From assembly GCF_041821045.1 (NCBI RefSeq), contig NZ_JBGUAW010000001.1, positions 62,001 to 126,000 on the forward strand: 64,000 nucleotides of DNA, written 5' to 3'. The position numbers were made by a program, and so were the translations under genes. The notes below the pieces were generated by a model. It was not told the DNA's origin. It did no database searches and saw only the letters and a program-made list of their open reading frames with translations. The stretch's first letter is position 1; each line of letters begins with the position of its first letter. Below, piece by piece: positions 44,901 to 53,008 of the stretch. This stretch comes from Thiohalorhabdus sp. Cl-TMA (GTDB taxonomy: Bacteria; Pseudomonadota; Gammaproteobacteria; Thiohalorhabdales; Thiohalorhabdaceae).

Positions 44901-44910
44901 GAGGAGAGGA
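44901..44910 (+). promoter_or_regulatory. Shine-Dalgarno that supports a TTG start
   Basis: GAGGAGAGGA ends 2 bp before the TTG at 44913, its GGAG core about 6 bp upstream. It favours that rare start codon over any later in-frame ATG (the next is at codon 25). Confidence 0.65.
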
Positions 44911-44912
44911 TT

Positions 44913-45725
44913 TTGGACGAAGCACAGCTGCCGGAGCTTCTGGAGGATGTGAAGGAAGCGGTCCGCGCCGCGGGGCGCGAGGTTATGCAGTATCAGGGCG
45001 GGGCCAACGAGCAGTGGGAAAAGGGGGTGGATGACCCGGTCACCAAGGCGGACCTGGCTTCCGACAAGCTTCTCCGGGAGCGGCTGCTGGGGCTCAGGCC
45101 CGAGTGCGGCTGGCAGTCCGAGGAGACCGTGGACGACCAGTCGCGGCTGGAGAAGGAGTGGGTCTGGGTGGTGGACCCCCTGGACGGCACCAAGGAATTC
45201 CTCGAGCAGGTCCCGGAGTTCTCCATCGCCGTGGCCCTGGTCCATAACGGCAAGCCGAAGCTGGGCGTGGTCTTCAATCCCGCCACCATGGAGATGATCG
45301 CCGGTGCCGAGGGCGCGGGCGTGAGCTACATGGGTGGCCCCGCCCGGGTGAGCGAGGAGCGCTTCCGCGCCGCCGCCTCCGTGGCGGTGAGTCGCAGCGA
45401 GTACAAGCGCGGCGAGTTCGACGAGGTGGCCGCCACCATGCACCTGCGGCCCATCGGCTCGGTGGCCTACAAGCTGGCCCTGGTGGCGGCCGGGCAGGTG
45501 GACGTCTTCTACACCCTGACCCCCCGCTGCGAGTGGGACATCTGCGCCGGCGTGTATCTGGTGAAGGCGGCGGGCGGCATGGCCACCGAGAAGGACGGGG
45601 CCGAGGTGGTGTTCAACAAGCCCGAGGGCAAGACCCGCAGCCTGGTGGCCGCCAACCCCGATCTTCACGCCGACCTGCTGGAGGCTCTCAAGGATACCCC
45701 CCTGGCGCCCGACCTGCGCGCCTGA
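44913..45725 (+). CDS. Inositol-phosphatase-family protein, CysQ-like
   Basis: 270 aa from a TTG with a strong ribosome-binding site. Metal-binding signature: E70-E71, then DPLDGT at 88-93 with KEF following, and the second motif CEWDICAG. DPLDGTKEF is characteristic of the CysQ branch (3'(2'),5'-bisphosphate nucleotidase, which removes the PAP by-product of sulfate activation). Other inositol monophosphatase-fold enzymes remain possible, so I leave the symbol blank. It is flanked on both sides by the same CGCCAAG repeats, and probably transcribed alone. Confidence 0.88.
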   Translation: MDEAQLPELLEDVKEAVRAAGREVMQYQGGANEQWEKGVDDPVTKADLASDKLLRERLLGLRPECGWQSEETVDDQSRLEKEWVWVVDPLDGTKEFLEQVPEFSIAVALVHNGKPKLGVVFNPATMEMIAGAEGAGVSYMGGPARVSEERFRAAASVAVSRSEYKRGEFDEVAATMHLRPIGSVAYKLALVAAGQVDVFYTLTPRCEWDICAGVYLVKAAGGMATEKDGAEVVFNKPEGKTRSLVAANPDLHADLLEALKDTPLAPDLRA

Positions 45726-45746
45726 GCAGAGGGTGAGCCGTCAAGT

Positions 45747-45775
45747 ACGCCAAGCGCGCCTGGGCTTCTTGGCGT
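45747..45775. repeat. CGCCAAG inverted repeat after the CysQ-like gene
   Basis: ACGCCAAG (45747-45754) and CTTGGCGT (45768-45775) form a perfect 8-bp dyad with a 13-base loop. Third intergenic copy of the same core in this window. Confidence 0.75.
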
Positions 45776-45817
45776 TTCCTGATCCGTTATCGCTTCCACA
45801 CCCAGGGGAGGAAGCCC

Positions 45818-47407
45818 ATGGAGCCCCATTGGCCGCCCCTGATTCGCGCCCTGCTGGATCCTAGCCGCTATCCCCACCCCGTTACCAGCGTGGAGGTGGT
45901 GGAGACCCATATCTCCTACGTCCTGCTCACCGGCGATTACGCCTACAAGATCAAGAAGCCCCTGGACTTGGGCTTCCTCGATTTCTCCACCCTCGATAAG
46001 CGCCTCCAGGCCTGCCGGGAGGAGCTGCGCCTCAACCGGCGCACCGCGCCGGAGCTGTACCTGGACGTGGTGCCCATATCGGGAATCCCCGAGAGTCCGG
46101 TCCTGGACGGTACCGGGACGCCCTTCGAGTACGCAGTGCGCATGGTGGAGTTCGACCCGGCCTTGCAGGCGGACCGCTGCCTGGAGCGCGGCGAGCTGGA
46201 TGCCGGAGTGATGGCGGACCTGGGTGCCCGGGTGGCGGCCCTCCATGCCGGAGCGGAGGAGCCCGCCGCGGATGAGGAGTACGGGACCTGGGCCAGCGTC
46301 CGTTCCGACCAGCTCGAGAACCTGGAGCAGCTGCGTGCGGAACGGGAAAGCCTGGGGCTGGACGAGGCCCGTTTCGAGGCCCTGGCCGGGTGGGTGACGG
46401 GCTTCCTGGAGGAGCACCGGGCGCGCTTCGAGCAGCGCCGGGCCGAGGGGCGCATCCGGGAAGGACACGGCGATCTCCACCTGGGCAATCTGGCCTACAT
46501 CCACGGGCGGCTGGTGCCCTTCGACGCCATCGAATTCGATCCGGGCCTGCGCCGGATCGACGTCATGGCCGACGTGGCCTTTACCTGGATGGACCTGCGC
46601 TATCGGCAGCGCCGCGACCTCGGCACCGCGTTCCTGAACGCATATCTGGAAGCGAGCGGCGATTATTCCGGGGTACGCCTGCTGCCCTTCTACACCGTCT
46701 ATCGGGCGCTGGTGCGTACCAAGGTGGCGGCCCTCCAGGCCGGCGAGAGCGATGATCCGGAGCGTGCGCGCGCTTTGCGGGATCAGGCCGCCCGGTATTT
46801 CGCCCTGGCCGAATCCGTGTCCGGGGACGACGAGTCCCTGCTCATCATGGCGCGCGGGGTTACGGGCGTGGGGAAGAGCCTGGCCTCGGCGCCCGTACTG
46901 GCCCGGCTGGGCGGGGTGCGTATCCGCTCGGATGTGGAGCGCAAGCGGCTGGCGGGCCTGGGCCCGGACGAGCGCAGCGGCTCGTCGGTGGGCGGCGGGA
47001 TCTATACGGAGGACCTGTCGGCGCGCACCTATCAACGGCTTCTGGATCTGGCGCGCCCGGCCCTCGCCGCCGGGTTCCCGGTTTTCCTGGATGCCACCTA
47101 TCTGGCTGCCCGGCGCCGGGCGGAGGTGCGGAAACTGGCGGCGGAGCTGGGCGTTCCCTGCGTGATCCTGGCCCTGGAGGCCCCCGAGGCGGTGATCCGC
47201 CAGTGGCTGCGGGAGCGGGCCGAGGAGGACGGCTCGGTCTCCGAGGGCGACGAGGCAGTCCTCTCCGATCAGCTGGCCCGCCAGGACCCTCTGGAACCGG
47301 AGGAGGAAGGCGCAGCGGTCCGCGTGGACACCAGCACGGAGCTGGACTTCGACGCCATCGCCCGGGCCCTGCGCGGCAAGGCCCGGATTCCTGCCCGGGA
47401 GCCCTGA
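45818..47407 (+). CDS. APH-fold phosphotransferase fused to a P-loop kinase domain
   Basis: 529 aa. The N-terminal 330 residues are an aminoglycoside-phosphotransferase-like kinase fold: SYVLLTGDYAYKIKKPLDLGFLDF (nucleotide-binding lysines), H217-G-D-L-H-L-G-N-L (catalytic loop) and PFDAIEFDPGLRRIDV (metal site). The C-terminal 190 residues are a P-loop domain with Walker A GVTGVGKS (347-354), and SDVERKRLAG and FLDATYL as in small-molecule kinases. This two-domain protein is widespread in proteobacteria and has no proven substrate; resistance activity should not be assumed. Confidence 0.88.
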   Translation: MEPHWPPLIRALLDPSRYPHPVTSVEVVETHISYVLLTGDYAYKIKKPLDLGFLDFSTLDKRLQACREELRLNRRTAPELYLDVVPISGIPESPVLDGTGTPFEYAVRMVEFDPALQADRCLERGELDAGVMADLGARVAALHAGAEEPAADEEYGTWASVRSDQLENLEQLRAERESLGLDEARFEALAGWVTGFLEEHRARFEQRRAEGRIREGHGDLHLGNLAYIHGRLVPFDAIEFDPGLRRIDVMADVAFTWMDLRYRQRRDLGTAFLNAYLEASGDYSGVRLLPFYTVYRALVRTKVAALQAGESDDPERARALRDQAARYFALAESVSGDDESLLIMARGVTGVGKSLASAPVLARLGGVRIRSDVERKRLAGLGPDERSGSSVGGGIYTEDLSARTYQRLLDLARPALAAGFPVFLDATYLAARRRAEVRKLAAELGVPCVILALEAPEAVIRQWLRERAEEDGSVSEGDEAVLSDQLARQDPLEPEEEGAAVRVDTSTELDFDAIARALRGKARIPAREP

Positions 47408-47453
47408 AGGCCGCTTCTGCTTTTATCCGGCGGACCGCCCGCCCCGCCGCCTC

Positions 47454-50087
47454 CTAGAACAGGTCCTCCATCATCTGCGAGGAGCCGGAGCTCGATTGCG
47501 GCTTCCGGTCCCCGCCCGACTCGCCGGAATCCTGCCCGCCGCCGGAGGAATCGGAGCCGGAGGAGATGGAGGCCGGCCGCGGCGTCACCTGCGTGGGCGC
47601 ATTCCCCTTGCGGAAATACTCGAACAGGGTCTCGTCGCTCCACGGCGCGGCCAGCTTGCCGGTCTCCGCATCGATGCGCACGTTTACCACCCCCTCGGGC
47701 TGCTCGAATTTATGGACGTCGCGGCCCTTCAGGGTCTCCCGCATGAAATCAACCCAGATCGGAGCCGCTGCCCGCGAGCCGGTCTCGTTGCTGCCCAGAG
47801 TCTTGGGCTTGTCGAAGCCGACGAAGGCACCGCCCACCAGGTCATTGGAGAAGCCCAGGAACCAAGCGTCCCGCTGGTCGTTACTGGTCCCCGTCTTCCC
47901 CGCCAGCGGCAGCCCGAGCCGCTTGGCGCGCCAGCCGGTACCCCGCTCCACTACGCCGCGCAACAGGCTTACCATCTGGTAGTTCACCTGGGGCGACAAA
48001 ACCCGGACGGGGCGAATGGATTCGTGGAAGCGCATCTCCGGGTGCGCCACCAGCTCCTCGGGGTCCAGCTCCTCGGGGTTGGAAGCCCGGTGACACTGGA
48101 TGCACCGGGACCGGGCGATGTTCCGCATCACCGGGCGGCCGTGGCGGTCCTCCACCCGCTCGATAAGGATGGGGTCCACCCGCAGACCGCCGTTGGCGAA
48201 GACGGCGTAGCCCCGCACCACCTGCATGGGGGACAACGAGGCGGAGCCCAGGGAAAGAGAGAGGTTCTGGGGCAGATCCTTGGGCTCGAAGCCGAACTTG
48301 GAGACGAAGTCCACGGCGTAGTCGATGCCCATGCGGCGCACCAGCCGGATGGTCACCAGGTTCCGCGAGTGCTCCAGACCCTTGCGCAGGCGGGTGGGTC
48401 CGTAGAACTTCTCCGAGTAGTTCTCGGGCGTCCAGCGGGTCTCCAGGGCCTCGTCCTCGAAGACGATGGGGGCGTCGTTGATGAGCGTGGCCGGCGTCAT
48501 GTTCTTGGAAAGGCCGGCGGCGTACAGGAACGGCTTGAAGGAGGAGCCCGGCTGGCGGCGCGCCTGGGTGGCGCGGTTGAACTGCGAGAGCTGGGGATCG
48601 AAGCCGCCGATCATGGCGCGAATCCGCCCGGAGTCGGGGTCCATGGCCACGAAGGCGCCCTGGACCTCGGGAACCTGGCTGAGGAACCAGGGGCCCTTGG
48701 GACGCTTCTCCAGCCGGATGACGTCGCCCGGCGCCAGGACCGCATCCGCGGACTCGGGGCGCGGGGCGCGCTGGGTGGCCGACTTGTAGGGCCGTGCCCA
48801 GCGGATACCTTTCCACTGGAGGGTGATCTCCCGCCCGTCGGACAGCAGCACCCGGGCCGTGCGGGGGGGATCCTCCTCTGCTCCCTTGCCGTCGGTCTTT
48901 TCCGCCTCGGGCTTTTTCTCGCCGAGGTGGAGAACCACTCCGGTATGCAGGGGGCCGGCCTCCCGGATCCCTTCCAGCCGCTTTAGCAGGATCTCCTTGA
49001 AGGGAAGCGGCTCCTTCTCCGCTCGCGTTTCCCCGGAAGGTGCCTCCACCGCGGGCAGGGGCGTACCCTCCGGCCCCGCCTCGCCTGCCGCCTTTTGGCG
49101 GAGCTTTTCCAGGTCCCAGTGCTGCTCCGGGCCCCGGTAGCCGTGCCGGTATCCGTAATCCAGCAAGCCCTGTTGGACGGCGGTACGGGCCTGGGCCTGC
49201 ATGGCCGGGTCCACGGTGGTGAATACCCGGAGCCCGGCCGTGTAGGCGCGCTCCTGGCCGAACTGCTCCACAATTCGCCGGCGCACTTCCTCGGCGACCT
49301 GGGGCATGGGCGTGGTTTCGGGGTCGTGATCGCCCGCGTGGATGGGGGTGCTCAGCGCCTTGTCAACGGCCTCGGGGCTGGCCATGCCGGTGGCCCGCAT
49401 GCGGCGCAGGACGTAATCCCGGCGGTGCCGGGCCCGCTCGGGATGCTCCGCGGGGTTATACGCGGAGGGGGCCTTGGGCAGGCCGCCGAGCATGGCCGTC
49501 TCGGCCAGGGTCAGCTCGTGGACCGACTTGCCCCAGTAGTTCTGGGCGGCGGCCTCCACCCCGTAGGCGCCGTTGCCCAGGTAGATCTGGTTCAGATACA
49601 GATGCAGGATCTCCGGCTTGGTGAGCCGTCGTTCGATGCGGAAGGCGAGCAGCATTTCCCGGAGCTTGCGCATGATGGTGCGCTCCCGGGTCAGCAGGAA
49701 GGTGCGCGCCACCTGCTGGGTGATGGTGGAGGCTCCCTGGACCGGGGCGCCCGCCTTGATGTCGGCGATCAGGGCGCGGACGATCCCGGGAATGTCGATG
49801 CCGGGGTGGTCGAAGAAGCTGGAGTCCTCCGCCGCCAGGAAAGCGTCCTTCAGCTCCTCCGGAATCGCCTCCGGCGGCAGGGGCAGGCGCCGCTGGCTGC
49901 CGAATTCACCGATGAGCTGGCCGTCCCGGGCGAAGATCCGCATGGGGGTCTTGGGCTGATAGTTGGTCAGCGCGGTGATCGGGGGGAGCTTCGAGCTGAG
50001 CCAGAGATAGCCGCCGAGACCGCTTACCGCCCCGATGAGGACCAAAACCCCCGAAGCTATCAGGATTCTTCTGACGAAAGTGGGCAT
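47454..50087 (-). CDS. mrcA: Penicillin-binding protein 1A (bifunctional transglycosylase/transpeptidase)
   Basis: 877 aa, N-terminal anchor at residues 7-31. GT51 transglycosylase blocks: E87 in LAAEDSSFFDHPGID, GASTITQQVARTFLLTRERT and LYLNQIYLGNGAYGVEAAA. Transpeptidase motifs: S515-S-F-K518, SRN (LEHSRNLVTIRLV) and KTGTSND. An OB-like insert separates the domains. Near 48090-48104 it has CIQCH, in the place where other PBP1A proteins have a CxxC pair. The C-terminus is a Ser/Gly-rich tail. It is divergent from pilM, a standard gammaproteobacterial arrangement. Confidence 0.97.
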   Translation of the reverse strand: MPTFVRRILIASGVLVLIGAVSGLGGYLWLSSKLPPITALTNYQPKTPMRIFARDGQLIGEFGSQRRLPLPPEAIPEELKDAFLAAEDSSFFDHPGIDIPGIVRALIADIKAGAPVQGASTITQQVARTFLLTRERTIMRKLREMLLAFRIERRLTKPEILHLYLNQIYLGNGAYGVEAAAQNYWGKSVHELTLAETAMLGGLPKAPSAYNPAEHPERARHRRDYVLRRMRATGMASPEAVDKALSTPIHAGDHDPETTPMPQVAEEVRRRIVEQFGQERAYTAGLRVFTTVDPAMQAQARTAVQQGLLDYGYRHGYRGPEQHWDLEKLRQKAAGEAGPEGTPLPAVEAPSGETRAEKEPLPFKEILLKRLEGIREAGPLHTGVVLHLGEKKPEAEKTDGKGAEEDPPRTARVLLSDGREITLQWKGIRWARPYKSATQRAPRPESADAVLAPGDVIRLEKRPKGPWFLSQVPEVQGAFVAMDPDSGRIRAMIGGFDPQLSQFNRATQARRQPGSSFKPFLYAAGLSKNMTPATLINDAPIVFEDEALETRWTPENYSEKFYGPTRLRKGLEHSRNLVTIRLVRRMGIDYAVDFVSKFGFEPKDLPQNLSLSLGSASLSPMQVVRGYAVFANGGLRVDPILIERVEDRHGRPVMRNIARSRCIQCHRASNPEELDPEELVAHPEMRFHESIRPVRVLSPQVNYQMVSLLRGVVERGTGWRAKRLGLPLAGKTGTSNDQRDAWFLGFSNDLVGGAFVGFDKPKTLGSNETGSRAAAPIWVDFMRETLKGRDVHKFEQPEGVVNVRIDAETGKLAAPWSDETLFEYFRKGNAPTQVTPRPASISSGSDSSGGGQDSGESGGDRKPQSSSGSSQMMEDLF

Positions 50088-50104
50088 TGTGCGCCTGCGG
50101 GTTG

Positions 50105-50110
50105 ATTATA
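50105..50110 (-). promoter_or_regulatory. Candidate -10 element for mrcA
   Basis: Perfect TATAAT on the minus strand, 17 bp before the mrcA ATG, which would give a very short leader. The -35 region is poor (TCGAAT at about the right distance). The rest of the mrcA-pilM gap also contains GATATAAAGG at 50192-50201, a possible -10 for pilM. Confidence 0.35.
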
Positions 50111-50249
50111 AATGCGAATTAAGAATCGATTCGACGGCTATTGGGCGCCGGAGTTCCGGATGTCTGGTTGTTTCCCTTAGGGGCTTTCCCTGATATAAAG
50201 GGCGACACCGAATAATACCAAAACGATTGCTCTGGCGAAGCGGCTGCCC

Positions 50250-51302
50250 ATGCCCAAGCTGTATAACAAACCCCTTTTCGGGCTCGATCTGTCCACTACC
50301 TCGGTGAAGGCCGTGGAGATGGACCGGCGGGGCCGCACCTACCGCCTGCAGGGGTACGCCATCGAGCCGCTGCCCGCCGGGGCCGTGAACGACCACGCGG
50401 TGGTCGATTCCGAGGCGGTGGCCGCGGCCATCACCCGGGCCCGCAAGGGGGCCAAGGCACGCCAGAAATACGTGGCCGCCAGCGTAGCCGGTGCAGCGGT
50501 GATCACCAAGAAAATTTCCATCCCCGCCGGCCTCGACGAGGTGGGTCAGCAGTCCCAGGTGGAAATGGAGGCCGACCACCACCTGCCCGCCGGTATCGAG
50601 TCCATGTACCTGGATTACCAGGTCCTGGGGCCGGATCCCGCCGACGAGGCCAACCAGCTCGAGGTGCTGCTGGTGGCCTGCAAGCGGGATGTGGTGGACG
50701 GTCACGTGGCGGCCATCGAGGCCGCCGGGCTCAAGGCCTCGGTGATCGACGTGGACCCCTTCGCGGTGGAGTCGGCCTTCGAGCTCGGGGCCCCCGACGA
50801 GTACATGGGAAAGACGGTGGCCCTGCTCAACATCGGCGCCCAGGTCACCAATATCAATGTCCTCCACAAGGCCCAGTCCATCTTCACCCGCGACCACTAC
50901 TTCGGCGGGCAGCAGCTGGTGGAATCCCTGGCCGAATCCTACGGGTGGGAGGACAGTCAGGCCGAGCAGCGGCTGGCCCGCGGCGAGCTGCCCGAGGATT
51001 ACCCGCAGCGGGTCCAGGGGCCCTTCCTCCAGAACCTGGCCCTGGAGATCGGCCGCAGCATGGATTTCTACGCCTCCAACCAGCCCGATCACCCCGTGGA
51101 CTGGGTGGTGGTCTCCGGCGGCTGCGCCCTGCTTCCCGGCCTGACCGAGGCCCTGGAGGAGCAGCTCGACGTACAGGTTAGCATCGCCAACCCCTTCCCC
51201 AAGATGAAGGTGGGCGGCGGGGTCAAGCAGAACAGCCTCGATAAGGTGGCGCCCCGGTTGATGGTGGCCACGGGGCTCGCCCTCCGGAGCTTCGATCCGT
51301 GA
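50250..51302 (+). CDS. pilM: Type IV pilus inner-membrane platform protein PilM
   Basis: 350 aa, actin-like ATPase fold in the cytoplasm. FGLDLSTTSVKAVEMDRRG is the phosphate-1 loop, LLNIGAQVTNINVLHKAQ the phosphate-2 loop, and DWVVVSGGCALLPGLTEAL the adenosine motif. Binds the N-terminal tail of PilN, encoded by the next gene (4-bp overlap). First gene of pilMNOPQ. Confidence 0.97.
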   Translation: MPKLYNKPLFGLDLSTTSVKAVEMDRRGRTYRLQGYAIEPLPAGAVNDHAVVDSEAVAAAITRARKGAKARQKYVAASVAGAAVITKKISIPAGLDEVGQQSQVEMEADHHLPAGIESMYLDYQVLGPDPADEANQLEVLLVACKRDVVDGHVAAIEAAGLKASVIDVDPFAVESAFELGAPDEYMGKTVALLNIGAQVTNINVLHKAQSIFTRDHYFGGQQLVESLAESYGWEDSQAEQRLARGELPEDYPQRVQGPFLQNLALEIGRSMDFYASNQPDHPVDWVVVSGGCALLPGLTEALEEQLDVQVSIANPFPKMKVGGGVKQNSLDKVAPRLMVATGLALRSFDP

Positions 51303-51886
51303 TCCGTATCAACCTCCTTCCCTACCGGGAACAGCGGCGCAAGGCGCAGCTGCGTCGGGATGGGATTGGTGCCGGCATCTTCCTGGTGATCGTGGCGGGC
51401 CTGCTAGTGGCCACCTACCTGCACCTGCAGGGGGTGGAGAGCCGGCACAAGGCCCGCGTGGAGTACATGAAGACCGCCCTGTCCAAGATCCGCGACCAGC
51501 TCGACGAGGTGGACAAGCTCAAGGAGAAGCGCGCCGACCTGGTGAAGAAGCTGGGCGTGATCAAGGACCTGCAGGAAGGCCGGGACCGCTCGGTGCGCCT
51601 GTTCGAGACCCTCGGTCGGGCCGTACCCGAGGAGGTCTCCCTGCAATCGGTCCGCCAGCAGGATTCGGGCCTGCAGCTCGAGGGGGAGGCCCGCTCCAAC
51701 AGCGATATCTCCAGCTTCATGCGCCGCCTGGAGGCCTCGGACCTGTTCGCCGATCCGGATCTGGAGGTCATCACCAACAGCAACCGGAACGGCAACCCCG
51801 TAAAGACCTTCAAGATGGGCGTGCGGATGGCGGACGCCGCGCAGGGATCGGGCGAAAAGGACGGCGATTCGGGCAAGGGGGGCTGA
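51299..51886 (+). CDS. pilN: Type IV pilus assembly protein PilN
   Basis: 195 aa from a GTG overlapping pilM. The N-terminus IRINLLPYREQRR is the PilM-binding motif. One membrane helix (GIFLVIVAGLLVATYLHL, residues 22-40), then a coiled coil (residues 50-90) and a periplasmic ferredoxin-like domain. Forms the PilNO alignment complex. Confidence 0.96.
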   Translation: MIRINLLPYREQRRKAQLRRDGIGAGIFLVIVAGLLVATYLHLQGVESRHKARVEYMKTALSKIRDQLDEVDKLKEKRADLVKKLGVIKDLQEGRDRSVRLFETLGRAVPEEVSLQSVRQQDSGLQLEGEARSNSDISSFMRRLEASDLFADPDLEVITNSNRNGNPVKTFKMGVRMADAAQGSGEKDGDSGKGG

Positions 51887-52462
51887 ATGGACATCCAGGA
51901 TCTGGACCTTGAGGCGGCCCTGCGCGCACCCGACTGGGTGAAGGCCGTGGTGCTGCTGGTGGTGGTGGCGCTCATCGGCTCCGCCTTCTGGTGGTTCGTC
52001 TACGCGCCGCACCAGGAGGCGGTACAGCGGATGGAGGACCGGGTGGCGAGCCTGAAGGCCCGGTACCAGCGCAAGAAGCGGCAGGTGGCCAACCTCCCGG
52101 CGCTGCGCGAGCAGTACCAGCAGCTGGAGAAGCGGATGGGCCGCGCCCTCGAGCAGCTACCCGACCGCTCCGAGGTGGCGAGCCTGCTGGTGGAGGTAAC
52201 CCGCGCCGGTCGCTCGGAGGGCCTCAGCTTCGAGCTGTTCCGGCCGGCGGAGGAGAAGCCCCAGGATTTCTATGCCGTGCTCCCCGTGGAAGTGGAGGTG
52301 CGCGGCAGCTATAACGCCATGGGTCGGTTCCTGGCCGCCACCGCCTCCCTGCCCCGGATCGTGAATATCGGCGATATCCAGTTGAGCGGCGGCGAAGGGG
52401 GAGAGCTGACCATGAAAGGACAGGCGCGGACCTTCCGGTATCTGGGTGAGGAGGAGCAGTGA
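51887..52462 (+). CDS. pilO: Type IV pilus assembly protein PilO
   Basis: 191 aa, starting one base after the pilN stop. It has a membrane helix (VKAVVLLVVVALIGSAFWWFV, residues 18-38), a coiled coil (about 45-85) and a periplasmic domain with GLSFELFRPAEEKPQDFYA and EVRGSYNAMGRFLAATASL, the typical PilO blocks. Partner of PilN. Confidence 0.96.
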   Translation: MDIQDLDLEAALRAPDWVKAVVLLVVVALIGSAFWWFVYAPHQEAVQRMEDRVASLKARYQRKKRQVANLPALREQYQQLEKRMGRALEQLPDRSEVASLLVEVTRAGRSEGLSFELFRPAEEKPQDFYAVLPVEVEVRGSYNAMGRFLAATASLPRIVNIGDIQLSGGEGGELTMKGQARTFRYLGEEEQ

Positions 52463-53004
52463 GCGTGCCCCGCACCCATATGGCGGTGGCCGGTCTGGCT
52501 GTACTGTTGGCGGGCTGCGGCAACGGGCAGCAGGATCCGGTGGCGGATCTGCGGGCGCTCGTCGAGCGACCGGCGCCGCCACCCGACGAGGACGCCACGC
52601 AGCCCCTTCCCGAGCCGGTGAAGACCGGGGAGGTGACCTTCCGGGTCCTGGACCGCTCACCCTTCCAGCCCCTGCCCGCCCTGGAGGATACGAAGAACCA
52701 AAAGGCGTACCAGGGACCCCGGCCCGACAAGGACCGGCCGCGGGAGCCGCTGGAGCAGTTCGCCCTGGGCAGTCTGCGCATCGTCGGCACCATGCAGCGG
52801 GGCGAAAAGGGCTGGCGCGCCTACGTTCGGGCCCCGGACGGCATCGTCTACACCGTACAGACGGGCGATCACATGGGCCAGCAATACGGGCAGGTGCAGA
52901 AGATCGGCGCGAGCAGCGTGACCGTGCGGGAGCTTGTGCCGCGCGGCCAGGGGCGCTGGGAGCCGCGCGAACGCACCGTGGAGATCAAGTCTACAGGGGG
53001 ATGA
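52459..53004 (+). CDS. pilP: Type IV pilus lipoprotein PilP
   Basis: 181 aa from a GTG overlapping pilO. Signal peptide with lipobox LLAGC (MAVAGLAVLLAGCGNGQQDP). A disordered linker follows, then the beta-sandwich domain (FALGSLRIVGTMQRGEKGWRA, VYTVQTGDHMGQQYGQVQKI). Links the PilMNO platform to the PilQ secretin. Confidence 0.96.
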   Translation: MSVPRTHMAVAGLAVLLAGCGNGQQDPVADLRALVERPAPPPDEDATQPLPEPVKTGEVTFRVLDRSPFQPLPALEDTKNQKAYQGPRPDKDRPREPLEQFALGSLRIVGTMQRGEKGWRAYVRAPDGIVYTVQTGDHMGQQYGQVQKIGASSVTVRELVPRGQGRWEPRERTVEIKSTGG

Positions 53005-53008
53005 CATA

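Noticed and set aside
45818-47407. Aminoglycoside resistance gene
   Set aside because: The N-terminal fold is APH-like, but the fusion to a P-loop domain is a widespread chromosomal protein with no shown resistance activity.
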